NCBI GenBank assembly: GCA_045403215.1
Contig: JAXIOW010000057.1
Span: 1-24,288, forward strand
Direction: 5' to 3'
From: NS-12 sp045403215
GTDB lineage: Bacteria > Nitrospirota > Nitrospiria > Nitrospirales > NS-4
DNA: 24,288 nt
Below, piece by piece: positions 1 through 7,779 of the stretch; positions within the stretch are counted from its first letter, which is position 1; each line of letters opens with the position of its first letter. The notes below the pieces were generated by a model. The model saw only the letters and a program-made list of their open reading frames with translations. It was not told the origin of the DNA and did no database searches. The position numbers and the translations under genes were made by a program.

Positions 1-845
1 CCTTCGATCGCTTCAGTATTGGAGCCTCGGCCGACCGCTCCCTGGCGCGGTGTGTGGGCTTCGACGATGGCGGCCACGTCTCGGATGCGGACCGGGGTAC
101 CCTTCTCGGCAGACAGCACGACTTCCTTGATGTCCTCCGGCGTGCGGATCAGCCCGAGCCCGCGGACGATGTATTGCTCCTGGCCATGCCGAATGTACCC
201 GGCCCCTATATTGGCGTTGGACCGGGACAACGCATCGTAGACTGTCGTCAGCGTGAGTCCATGCGCCTTCAGCCGATCGGGGTCCACCAGGATGTGCGTC
301 TCTTTGCGAAATCCGCCGAGGGCCACCACGTCGGCGACGCCTGGAATCTGCTTGAGATGCGGGACGACCGTCCAATCCAACAGTGTCCGCAGCTCGGTGG
401 GGGATTTGCCTCCGCCCTCCAGCGTGAATTGATAGACTTCGCCCAGCGGAGTGATCTGCGGTCCGAGGACAGACACCACTCCGTCCGGCAGATCCACCTG
501 GCGCAGGCGCTCCGTGACCACTTGCCGCGCGAAGTACATGTCCGCCGTGTCGTCGAAGGTGACGATGATGTAGGACAGCCCGAAGACGGAGACTGACCGA
601 AGGTCAATGGCCTTGGGCAACGCGCTCAGCCCGCGCTCCAGCGGGATGGTGACCTGCCGTTCCACTTCCTCGGCGGCCTGGCCCGGAAACAGGGTGATGA
701 TGTTGACCTGAAGGTTGGTGACGTCCGGATACGCCTCGATGGGCAGGTTGAAGTAGGCGAAGAGTCCGTACCCCAAGAGGCCCATGGTGAACAGGAGCGT
801 TGCCAGCCGGCGGTGGACCGCCAGGTCGATCAGTCGGTCGAGCAT
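1..845 (-). CDS. RND efflux pump, CusA/CzcA family (N-terminal part, cut by window edge)
   Basis: The frame is open from an ATG at 845 to the window edge, giving 281 codons with no stop. It begins with a short cytoplasmic stretch, then a hydrophobic helix (about residues 14-34), followed by the PIEAYPDVTNLQVNI segment and the AAEEVERQVTIPLE segment typical of heavy-metal-efflux RND pumps. Proteins of this family are about 1,020-1,060 residues and export metal ions from periplasm or cytoplasm by proton antiport, in complex with a membrane fusion protein and an outer-membrane channel. The start lies 12 bases after the stop of the adaptor gene, so the two are co-transcribed. The residues that distinguish Cu/Ag from Zn/Co/Cd pumps lie beyond the window, so the substrate cannot be read. 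No outer-membrane channel gene is seen upstream of the adaptor. Confidence 0.93.
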   Translation of the reverse strand, partial: MLDRLIDLAVHRRLATLLFTMGLLGYGLFAYFNLPIEAYPDVTNLQVNIITLFPGQAAEEVERQVTIPLERGLSALPKAIDLRSVSVFGLSYIIVTFDDTADMYFARQVVTERLRQVDLPDGVVSVLGPQITPLGEVYQFTLEGGGKSPTELRTLLDWTVVPHLKQIPGVADVVALGGFRKETHILVDPDRLKAHGLTLTTVYDALSRSNANIGAGYIRHGQEQYIVRGLGLIRTPEDIKEVVLSAEKGTPVRIRDVAAIVEAHTPRQGAVGRGSNTEAIE

Positions 846-857
846 ATGTCGGGAGTT

Positions 858-2027
858 TCAGAGCAGCTTGTGGAATGCGGAATCGAGAAGAATTGCGCCT
901 TCGACGACGATGCGATCGCCGTCCTTCAATCCTTTAACGACAGGCACCATCTTGCCCATCTCGGGGCCCAGGGTGACCTCGCGGGGAGTATAGGTCCGCT
1001 GTTTCTCGTCGTCTTCGACGTATACGAAGAATTGATCCCCTTTCGTCACAATGGCGGAGGTCGGGATGAGGAGATCGACTTGGGGGCGGTGCAGCGTGAC
1101 GTCCACGAACATCTCGGGTTTAAGCCGGAGTTGGCCGTTGGGGAGCAGACATCGGAGCTTCGCGGTGCGGGTTGTTTGATCCAGCAGTTCGCTGACATAT
1201 TCGACGGTACCAGGAAACTTGACACCGGGGTAGGCCTGAGCCTCCACTTCGACCGGAAGGCCGGAATGCACGCCCTGCATTTCCCGTTCCGGGAGATCCG
1301 CGAGAACCCAGACCTTCGACAGGTCCGCGACGATGAATAGCATCCCGCTTCCGGGCTGGATTTCCGCGCCGAGGGATGCGGCTGCGGTTCTGGCGATCAC
1401 GACGCCGTTGATGGGGGATCGTAACAGGAACTCGGGGGAGGATCTCTCCTGGTTTCCCCCCAAGGTCGCTAGATCGGCTGACGCACGCTCGTATTCGGCG
1501 CGCGCTTGAGCCAGGGCATCTTCCGCCTCGGTAACTTCCCGCTGGGATGCCGCGCCTTCAGCGAAGAGGCGTTGCGCACGTGCAAAATTCTTCTCCGCCA
1601 CACGGAGCGTCGAGCGGGCCTTCTGCTCCGCCGATTCCACCAGCGTAAAATTCTGGCTATGGATCATCAGGAGCGTTTGGCCATACTGGACCCGATCGCC
1701 CGGCTTCGCCAGCACCCTGATTACCCGGCCTTCGACCGGTGAGCCGATCTGTGCCGTTCGGCTCTCATCGAATGTGACGCGACCGTTCAGTGCGATCGTT
1801 GAGCCTCCTGATGTGCGCCGGACTTCTTCCACTTTGATGTACTTGAGGTTCTCCTCGGTCGCCGCGAACTGTTTTGCCGCTTGCTTCGCGGCCTGGGCGA
1901 CCTTGGGCTCATGGGTATCGCTGCACGCCGAGAGCGCCGCGCAGGCTGCTATCAGGAAGACTCGAAAGCACAGCTGTGGGGAGGAGGAAAGACGGAAGAG
2001 TAAAAAGGCCGGTGCCGTCAGTGGCAT
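858..2027 (-). CDS. RND efflux periplasmic adaptor (membrane fusion protein), CzcB-like lipoprotein
   Basis: 389 residues. A hydrophobic leader ends in a lipobox (ALSAC, Cys35), so the mature protein is probably a lipoprotein. It then shows the biotinyl-lipoyl-like half motif (GSPVEGRVIRVLAKPGDRV), an alpha-helical hairpin rich in Ala/Glu/Arg (about 135-195), the second lipoyl half (LRSPINGVVIARTA), and the beta-barrel and membrane-proximal domains (TSAIVTKGDQFFVYVE). Adaptors of this family bridge the inner-membrane RND pump and the outer-membrane channel. The gene sits 13 bases after the CopD-like gene and 12 bases before the pump gene. No Shine-Dalgarno sequence precedes the ATG; instead an extended -10-like element lies 7 bases upstream. 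The N-terminus before the hydrophobic core is long (about 20 residues), so a later start is possible. Confidence 0.92.
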   Translation of the reverse strand: MPLTAPAFLLFRLSSSPQLCFRVFLIAACAALSACSDTHEPKVAQAAKQAAKQFAATEENLKYIKVEEVRRTSGGSTIALNGRVTFDESRTAQIGSPVEGRVIRVLAKPGDRVQYGQTLLMIHSQNFTLVESAEQKARSTLRVAEKNFARAQRLFAEGAASQREVTEAEDALAQARAEYERASADLATLGGNQERSSPEFLLRSPINGVVIARTAAASLGAEIQPGSGMLFIVADLSKVWVLADLPEREMQGVHSGLPVEVEAQAYPGVKFPGTVEYVSELLDQTTRTAKLRCLLPNGQLRLKPEMFVDVTLHRPQVDLLIPTSAIVTKGDQFFVYVEDDEKQRTYTPREVTLGPEMGKMVPVVKGLKDGDRIVVEGAILLDSAFHKLL

Positions 2028-2034
2028 AGGCTGA

Positions 2035-2043
2035 ATTATATCA
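2035..2043 (-). promoter_or_regulatory. Extended -10-like element (TGATATAAT) just before the CzcB-like gene
   Basis: On the minus strand the nine bases TGATATAAT match the extended -10 consensus TGnTATAAT exactly. The hexamer ends 7 bases before the ATG at 2027, the usual distance to a transcription start, and the TGA is the stop codon of the preceding gene. No good -35 is visible. If used, it would give a leaderless transcript of the efflux genes, separate from the upstream operon genes. The call rests on sequence match only. Confidence 0.4.
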
Positions 2044-2553
2044 GTGGTGGAGGTGCTTGAGGGTCGAGGCCATGAGGACGATGAAGATGCCGAACCAGAA
2101 GGATGCGCGAAGAAACGGAACGCCTTCCGGATCCGCTTCCTCGTCCGCGGCTGTGCCCTTTTCGGCGGGCTCGGGCGGGAAGATGATGTTGTAGAGGAAG
2201 AGCGTCATGAGGCACATGACGAAGAAGAGCTTGACGCCGAGCGCGATGATATACGGGTTGGTGAACCCTTCGCCGTTGATCCCCTTCATCAGCTTGTTGA
2301 CGTAGGCAATGTTGAGCCCGCCGGTGACCAGGATGATCAGCATGAGGGCGCCGATGATCCGCTGGTACTTCCGGTAGATGGCGTTGGCGAGCGGCTTGAC
2401 GAGCTCGCCCGGGACCGACTTCCTCAGGGACGGCACGACGGCCATCATCAGCAGGCCCAGCCCGCCGATCCAGAGGATGGCCGACATCAGGTGAAGCCAG
2501 TGGTTCACGATGGGGATCCACTGGTTGACGAATGCGGTGATGAACCGGTCCAT
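2041..2553 (-). CDS. CopD-family (CopD/HemJ-like) four-helix membrane protein
   Basis: 170 residues with four predicted membrane segments (roughly 17-38, 66-86, 102-122, 146-164). Helix 1 carries NHWLHLMSAILWIGG, a histidine followed by the W-x-G-G signature of the CopD domain. The small four-helix layout also resembles HemJ-type protoporphyrinogen oxidase. CopD proteins are linked to copper import; HemJ acts in haem synthesis with bound haem. Which role applies here cannot be decided from sequence. The ATG overlaps the stop of the upstream radical SAM gene by one base (TGATG), which indicates translational coupling and fixes the start. A much longer reading of this frame to about 3153 lies inside the radical SAM gene and is not real. 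The protein ends in a histidine-rich KHLHH. Confidence 0.85.
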   Translation of the reverse strand: MDRFITAFVNQWIPIVNHWLHLMSAILWIGGLGLLMMAVVPSLRKSVPGELVKPLANAIYRKYQRIIGALMLIILVTGGLNIAYVNKLMKGINGEGFTNPYIIALGVKLFFVMCLMTLFLYNIIFPPEPAEKGTAADEEADPEGVPFLRASFWFGIFIVLMASTLKHLHH

Positions 2554-3914
2554 CAGAATTTGAACACGGGTTTGTCGTTGCCGAAGCGCGCCTTGCGCAG
2601 CTCTTCCATGAACTCGGGCGTGATCACGGCCAGCCCGCGCTCGCGGGCCTTGGCCTCCACGCTCTTCTTGACCATCGCCCGCATGAAGTAGGGAATGCGT
2701 TTGAAGCGGGCCGTGGCCTCGTCGGACCAGCGGACCTCGAACTTCCCGGGGTCGGTGTCCACGCCGATCTCGTTGACCTGGACTTTCGGCCCACCCTTCG
2801 GGGTGTAGAGGCACCACTCGTCGGCGTCCAGCCAGTCCCCGTGATCCGCGTAAGGCCGGGCGCGGCAGCCGCCGCAGATGTCGGAGTACTCGCAGTCGGC
2901 GCACTTGCCCTTGAGCTTCGGCTCGCGGAACGAGTCGAACACTTCGGACCGCTCCCACAGGTCCACGAAGCTGACCTCCCGCACGTTGCCCGCGCTGAGC
3001 GGCATGTACGGGCAGGGGGTAAGGTTCCCTTCCGGCGTCACGCGGGCGTAGTTCGTGCCGGCGAGGCAGCCGCCGCCCATGTAGCCGGTGGCCTTGGTGA
3101 TCGGCGAGTTGGGGTCGCGCTCGTACGCGATGCGCTTGAAGTGCGGCGCGCACCGGGCGCGCACCAGCATGTCGGGATACTGCTGCTGCACGTCCACGAG
3201 GTACGTCAGCACCTCCTCGTACTGCTGGGGCGTGATGTCGGTCATCTCCTCGCCACGGCCGGTGCAGACCAGGAAGAACAGGTTCAGCACGCGGGCGCCC
3301 AGCGTGTGCGTGAACGCGACCATCTCGGGCACTTCGCGGTAATTCATCGGGGAGACGCTGAAGTGGATCTGGAACTGGAGCCCGTTGCGCTTGCAGGCCT
3401 CGATGCCGGCCATCGTGCGCGTCCAGGCGCCGGGGAGCCCGCGGAACGCGTCGTGCTTGGCGGGGTCCACTGAGTCCACGCTGATGCCCATCCCCATCAC
3501 GCCGATCTCGACCAGCACCCTGGCCAGCGCGTCGTCGATCAGCATCCCATTGGTCCCGAAGACCACCATGAAGCCGCCCTGCACCGCGTAGCGGGCGATG
3601 TCGAGGATGTCCGGGCGGGTGAGCGGCTCGCCGCCAGTGATGACGACGATCGCATGCTTGTTCACGACCGCCATCTGGTCCAGCAGCGTGTGCACCTCCT
3701 GCGTCGTCAGCTCATCGGCCGCGCCGGACGCCCGGGTCGTCGCGTCGAGGTAGCAGTGCCCGCAGCGGAGGTTGCACCGCTTGGTGAGGTTCAGCGCGAT
3801 GAGATAGGGCTTCCAGTCATTCTGCGGGGTGGGCTTGCGACCCTCCGGCAGCAGGCCGGGCCGTTTGATGTACCGCAGCGGGACGGGGTTGATGAGCTGG
3901 AACGTGTCGTTCAC
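2553..3914 (-). CDS. Radical SAM/SPASM protein of the NirJ/AhbC/AhbD type with C-terminal PCP_red domain
   Basis: 453 residues. The radical SAM cluster motif CxxxCxxC is at Cys47, Cys51, Cys54 (RCNLRCGHC), with the SAM-binding GGEP at 94-97. A SPASM-type region binds further Fe-S: Cys255, Cys283, Cys301, then Cys338, Cys341, Cys347, Cys350 and Cys368. The stretch SDICGGCRARPYADHGD followed by DEWC is characteristic of the NirJ/AhbC/AhbD family, which decarboxylates or rearranges haem precursors. Residues about 394-442 form a PCP_red domain (RFKRIPYFMR, then GLAVITPEF), the small domain found at the C-terminus of the protochlorophyllide reductase subunit BchB. The start is GTG in a 4-base GTGA overlap with the upstream gene, so the two are translationally coupled. 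A tetrapyrrole substrate is inferred, not shown; a peptide-modifying role is the alternative. Confidence 0.88.
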   Translation of the reverse strand: MNDTFQLINPVPLRYIKRPGLLPEGRKPTPQNDWKPYLIALNLTKRCNLRCGHCYLDATTRASGAADELTTQEVHTLLDQMAVVNKHAIVVITGGEPLTRPDILDIARYAVQGGFMVVFGTNGMLIDDALARVLVEIGVMGMGISVDSVDPAKHDAFRGLPGAWTRTMAGIEACKRNGLQFQIHFSVSPMNYREVPEMVAFTHTLGARVLNLFFLVCTGRGEEMTDITPQQYEEVLTYLVDVQQQYPDMLVRARCAPHFKRIAYERDPNSPITKATGYMGGGCLAGTNYARVTPEGNLTPCPYMPLSAGNVREVSFVDLWERSEVFDSFREPKLKGKCADCEYSDICGGCRARPYADHGDWLDADEWCLYTPKGGPKVQVNEIGVDTDPGKFEVRWSDEATARFKRIPYFMRAMVKKSVEAKARERGLAVITPEFMEELRKARFGNDKPVFKF

Positions 3915-5956
3915 GACTGCTTGTCGCCGATCAAGCTCTCGATGATGTCCTTGAGGTTGCCGGTCTTCATGGCCTCTTCCATGTAGCCCTTGGCCTGCTC
4001 GATCCCCTCTTCCGCGATCTCATGGGTGATGGTCGTCGCGGCGATCTTCTCGGCGTGCTTCTCGATCAAGGCCCGCGTGCAGTCGCGCATGTACCCGGCC
4101 GGCGCCCGCTCTAGGCGGGCCACCGCGTCGGGCGTCCAGGTGAAACGGGACCCCTGGGGCGCGGCGGTTGGCGGCGCTTCTTTCTTCTCGGCTGGCGGGA
4201 ACGCGCCGGTGCCCTTGTTGGCGAAGATCGGCGTGTACTCCTCGCTGGCCGCCTCGTCGATGTAAGGCTTGGCGAACTCCAGCGTGATGGTCGTCATGCC
4301 CATCTTACGGGCGGTCTTCTCGACCTTGGCCTTGCACCGGCGGCGCTGGAAGCCGGCCGGGACCGCGCGGATCGCGTCCTTGGAGTCCTTGGTCCAGGTC
4401 ATCGGTACGTCGTCGTAAGCCAGCTCGGTCTCGAGCGCGCCCTCGGTCTTGGCGGCGGCCTCGAACATGCTCTTGTCGATCAGCTTGAACGTGTCACCCG
4501 CGGCTTTGCAGATCGGGCACACGACCGGCTGGTCGCCCTTCGCCGTGTAGCCGCACCCGCTGCAGAGCCAGTAGTCCTGGCTCATGCGGTCGAGGTAGGC
4601 CTGCGTGCCCGGGCTGACCGCGGGCTTCTCTTCCACGATGCCGCTCATCATGCCCGACAGAGTCGAGCCCATCATGTCGCGGGCCACGCCCTCGTCGGCC
4701 TTCATCGCGTTGCGATCGATGCCCTGCGCGTCGAGCGTGGCGCCGAGTTGCTTCATTGCCTCCATCGCGCCCTTGGGCAGGATGTGGCCGACGGCCGCGT
4801 CCACCACCGAGTTGCTGATGATCGTGTGGCCCTTCTCGATCGCGTACCGATGGATGGCGGTCTTGGCCACGCCGCGGGCGAACACTGGGATCTTCTCCAT
4901 GCGGCGCAGCGCCTCCTCGGTCCACGCGATGGTATATTCGGCCTGCTGGTCGATCGGCGGGACGTACTTCTTGTTGGAGACCATCACGTGGCAGTCCACC
5001 ATGCGCAGCAGATTCTCGGCGTTCGAACCGATGTCCATGTCGTCGTCGCTGTGCACGCCGATCCGGCCTACGATCAGCATCCAGGGCTTCTCGCGGCGGA
5101 CGTACTGGAGCACCTTCTCGAAGGCCTTGCCGTCCAGCAGCGTGGTCTTGATATCCTGTCCTTCGGCCTGGGCGATCTCGCGGCCGATGTCAAGGTGCGC
5201 CTGGTAGATCTTGGCCAGCCCGCTGTCGATGATTTCCTCGTGCAGCTTTTCCTGCTCCTTGAAGCGGAAGACTTTGCCGGCCTCCTCGTTGAGGACGCCG
5301 GAGATGCTGTGGAAGGCGGCGTAGTGGAAGTAGGGATCGAAGGCCGAGACGGCCTCGACCGGCTTGTTCAAGGCCTTGCCGAGCGCCAGGGCGGTCTTCA
5401 ACCCGCCGAACGAATAGTGACTGCCGTCCAGCGCGACCACGATGGAGCCACCGTTCATCGGCAGCGTGTTCTTGATGACGAAGATGTCCGAGGCGCGGAC
5501 ACGGCGGACGACCCGCTCCGTGACGCCGCCGATGACGCTGTCCTTCACGGCGCCCACGCCCAGGGCGCCCATGATGACGAGGTCGTAGGCGTTGGTGTTG
5601 ATGTCTTCGACGAGGACCTTGAAGTTCCGGCCCTCCAGGGACCGCCGTTCGACCGGGATGTTCGCTTCGGCGGCCTTCTTGTCGACGATGTCCAGGTAGG
5701 AGTCGGTGATGATCTGCAGGCCGCGGGTGATCAACGAATCGTGGATCTGCCGCTGCCGCTCGAGCTCGTTTTCGTCGTGGTATTCCTCGGGGAGCCCCGC
5801 TTCCATCTGCTTGAAGCGCTTGTCGTGCATCTTGGCCGCGTACACGTGGCTGCCGACGAGCTTGGCCCCGAACGTCTTCGCCAGCAAGACTCCGACGTCC
5901 AAGGCCATGTTCGAATAGTCGGAGTTGTCAACCGGGACGTAAATCGTCTTGTACAT
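3911..5956 (-). CDS. Multidomain fusion: two Usp domains, three PCP_red domains and a rubredoxin-like domain
   Basis: 681 residues. Usp domain 1 spans about 1-162 (IYVPVDNSDYS; GALGVG near 130) and Usp domain 2 about 170-328, with a full nucleotide-binding G-2x-G-9x-G-S motif at Gly297, Gly300, Gly310-Ser311. PCP_red copy 1 is at about 343-390 (WTEEALRRMEKIPVFAR). A linker leads to a rubredoxin-like knuckle with Cys465, Cys468, Cys480 and Cys483 (WLCSGCGY...CPICK). PCP_red copies 2 and 3 are at about 518-567 and 605-655 (FTWTPDAVARLERAP). Usp domains bind ATP in many stress proteins; a rubredoxin-like site binds one iron or zinc; the PCP_red domain is known from BchB. No membrane segment or signal peptide is seen, so it is cytoplasmic. 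AAGGAG stands five bases before the ATG. It is the first gene of the operon. Overall function is unknown. Confidence 0.9.
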   Translation of the reverse strand: MYKTIYVPVDNSDYSNMALDVGVLLAKTFGAKLVGSHVYAAKMHDKRFKQMEAGLPEEYHDENELERQRQIHDSLITRGLQIITDSYLDIVDKKAAEANIPVERRSLEGRNFKVLVEDINTNAYDLVIMGALGVGAVKDSVIGGVTERVVRRVRASDIFVIKNTLPMNGGSIVVALDGSHYSFGGLKTALALGKALNKPVEAVSAFDPYFHYAAFHSISGVLNEEAGKVFRFKEQEKLHEEIIDSGLAKIYQAHLDIGREIAQAEGQDIKTTLLDGKAFEKVLQYVRREKPWMLIVGRIGVHSDDDMDIGSNAENLLRMVDCHVMVSNKKYVPPIDQQAEYTIAWTEEALRRMEKIPVFARGVAKTAIHRYAIEKGHTIISNSVVDAAVGHILPKGAMEAMKQLGATLDAQGIDRNAMKADEGVARDMMGSTLSGMMSGIVEEKPAVSPGTQAYLDRMSQDYWLCSGCGYTAKGDQPVVCPICKAAGDTFKLIDKSMFEAAAKTEGALETELAYDDVPMTWTKDSKDAIRAVPAGFQRRRCKAKVEKTARKMGMTTITLEFAKPYIDEAASEEYTPIFANKGTGAFPPAEKKEAPPTAAPQGSRFTWTPDAVARLERAPAGYMRDCTRALIEKHAEKIAATTITHEIAEEGIEQAKGYMEEAMKTGNLKDIIESLIGDKQS

Positions 5957-6031
5957 GCCGTCTCCTTACAGGGACAAAGACGCTACTCCATCCGCGTGGA
6001 AGAGTCGGTAGCCTGGGGTGAAAAACGAGGT

Positions 6032-6061
6032 ATCGTAGCATCGGATTTTAAGGTAATGCAA
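6032..6061 (-). promoter_or_regulatory. Candidate promoter of the Usp/PCP_red operon
   Basis: On the minus strand TTGCAT (6056-6061) is followed after 18 bases by TACGAT (6032-6037), preceded by TGC to give an extended -10. The nine bases TGCTACGAT occur again in the candidate ubiE promoter at 8607-8615, which supports the reading. Leader length to the ATG would be about 70 bases with a clear AAGGAG. Confidence 0.45.
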
Positions 6062-6099
6062 CAGTTTTCTGGGCCGGAAACGGGCCCCATGCGGGTCCC

Positions 6100-7779
6100 T
6101 CAGGAAGGCGTGGAAGCTCCGGTTTTCACCGGAGATTTACGGGAATTGAGAATCTCGTCCAAGGTCAGCAACACGTCCCGGCCGGAGTTCAGTTCCACCC
6201 CCCGCAGGAGGCTCGCGTCGGCATAGCGACTGCCCCTTACGTCCAAGGCTGGAGAAGAGCCTTCTGTTTTACACCCTCCCGCCCCGGACTCGCCGAGACG
6301 AGTCCCTTTCCCGATAGCGCCGGACCAGAGGCGCGGGTCGCGGCTGCCGGTGCGGGGCCCCTGCTTCCGGTTCCAGGCGGCGAGACAGGCCTTGCCGATC
6401 AGCTTGTTGAGCGGGGCGGGATTGTACAGCAGCTTCCGGATACTGGACGGGCTCAGTATTAGCGGGTTGTAGCCCGACGAGAGATACCCTTCCTCCAGCA
6501 GCCGGTGCTCGAGGTCGGTGTGCGGCTGGATGCCCAGGAAGAACATCATCGGAAAGACGCGGTCCTCGCCGAGGATCGCCGCGACCTTCTTGTACGACTC
6601 GATGGAGTCCCGCAGCGTCGTTTCCGTCTCGTCGGGCGCGTTGAGCGAGTAGTTCAGGATCACCTTCCCTTTGAACCCGGCTTCGGCCAGGTAGCGGCAG
6701 CCGTCGTACAGGCGGTCCAGCATGAAGCCCATGTGCAGGCCGTTCAGGACCTCCTGTGACCCTGACGTGATGGCGACTTCCAGATCGCCGACGCCCGAGC
6801 GGACCATGAGCCTGGCGAACTCGCCGGTGATGAGCGACGTGCGGATGTAGCCGGACCACTCGATCTCCAGGCGCTCGGCGATGATCCGCTCCATGATCTC
6901 GGTGCACTGTGGGTACGCGGCCTTGCCGGTGATGAACTGGGCGTCGGTGAACCAGAACCGGCGCGTGCCCCACTGGCGGTAGTGCTGTGCGATGTCCTTC
7001 ACGACCAGGGCGGCCGGCCGATACCGGACGGATTTGCCTTCCAGGTAGGGGTAGAGGCAGAAGGCGCAGTCGTATGGGCACCCGCGCTTGCTCTGCACAC
7101 CGATGCAATCGTCCGTGTAGGCGGTGTACTGCGGGAAAATCTCCGCGATGTAGGGGAGGTCCACGGACAGGCCGTCGAGAGTGGTGTAGCTCTGTCCTGT
7201 GCCGGTGATGGTCTTGCCGTTCCGGCGGGCAATGAACCGTTCGCCGTCGAGCGGCCGCCCCTCGACGATTTTCAAAATGGCCTCCTCGCCTTCCCCGAGA
7301 ATCCCGATGGTTCCCTCGGGCAATTTTTCGATGAGCTGCTCGGCGAACGCACCGAAGGCGCCGCCGCCGATCATGACCTGGGCGTCGGGGCAGATCTTCC
7401 GGATCAGCCAGGCGTGCGCGAGGTTGGCCCGGATGCCGGAATAGTACTGATAGAGGGACTTCAATCCAGCGAGCGACGCGGCGAGCTTCTTGAGGGGGTT
7501 GTTCGAGTAATAGAAGGTGAAGGCCTGCTCCAGCGAGGCGTCCCCCTCGTGCGGTGAGAAGATCTGGATGTCGCGCCAGGAAAAGCAGACCAAGTCTGGG
7601 CGCACGCACTCGGCGGTCTCGCGGACGGCCCTCGCGCGCTCGCCGGGCGGGATCTGTGAGAGATCGAGGATGCGCTGGCGGACCTCCGGGTGGCGCGTGT
7701 GGATGTAATCCGCGAGATAGGTGCAGCCGACCGGATAGATCTGCTTGCAGGGCAGAAAGATGTAGAGGATGCTCGTCAC
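6100..7779 (-). CDS. B12-binding-domain radical SAM protein, substrate unknown
   Basis: 559 residues. The N-terminal part (about 1-175) has the layout of a cobalamin-binding Rossmann domain (IYPVGCTYLADYI; PDLVCFSW; AQVMIGGGAFG; GILGEGEEA), without a clear DxHxxG cobalt ligand. The radical SAM core has Cys234, Cys238, Cys241 (KRGCPYDCAFC), followed by RYRPAALVVKDI and a TIM-barrel-like region to about 450. Class B radical SAM enzymes of this layout act in lipid, hopanoid and tetrapyrrole chemistry (BchE has a similar size), but nothing here fixes the substrate. The start is GTG in a GTGA overlap with ubiE, so the two are coupled. The C-terminal 90 or so residues (from about NRKQGPRTG) look unconserved, and the DNA there contains a 7-bp hairpin (6286-6305), suggesting read-through into once-intergenic DNA. 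Confidence 0.85.
   Translation of the reverse strand: MTSILYIFLPCKQIYPVGCTYLADYIHTRHPEVRQRILDLSQIPPGERARAVRETAECVRPDLVCFSWRDIQIFSPHEGDASLEQAFTFYYSNNPLKKLAASLAGLKSLYQYYSGIRANLAHAWLIRKICPDAQVMIGGGAFGAFAEQLIEKLPEGTIGILGEGEEAILKIVEGRPLDGERFIARRNGKTITGTGQSYTTLDGLSVDLPYIAEIFPQYTAYTDDCIGVQSKRGCPYDCAFCLYPYLEGKSVRYRPAALVVKDIAQHYRQWGTRRFWFTDAQFITGKAAYPQCTEIMERIIAERLEIEWSGYIRTSLITGEFARLMVRSGVGDLEVAITSGSQEVLNGLHMGFMLDRLYDGCRYLAEAGFKGKVILNYSLNAPDETETTLRDSIESYKKVAAILGEDRVFPMMFFLGIQPHTDLEHRLLEEGYLSSGYNPLILSPSSIRKLLYNPAPLNKLIGKACLAAWNRKQGPRTGSRDPRLWSGAIGKGTRLGESGAGGCKTEGSSPALDVRGSRYADASLLRGVELNSGRDVLLTLDEILNSRKSPVKTGASTPS
6286..6305. repeat. Hairpin inside the 3' end of the B12 radical SAM gene
   Basis: GGACTCG and CGAGTCC form a perfect 7-bp stem around a 6-base loop (CCGAGA). 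It lies in the low-similarity C-terminal tail of the gene at 6100-7779. It could be a leftover terminator or repeat element; no T-tract follows on either strand. Confidence 0.4.

Noticed and set aside
2041..3153. Long version (370 residues) of the CopD-like frame
   Set aside because: Everything upstream of the ATG at 2553 is an out-of-frame reading of the radical SAM gene; the short form has the membrane protein motif and an overlapping stop/start.
6070..6089. Rho-independent terminator after the B12 radical SAM gene
   Set aside because: The GGGCC/GGCCC stem is only 5 bp and no T-run follows on the minus strand.
4748..6226. 492-codon open frame on the plus strand
   Set aside because: It is antisense to the Usp/PCP_red gene, whose domains are certain. 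The frame is open because of high GC bias; its composition (Val/Asp/Gly/His-rich) is that of a shadow.
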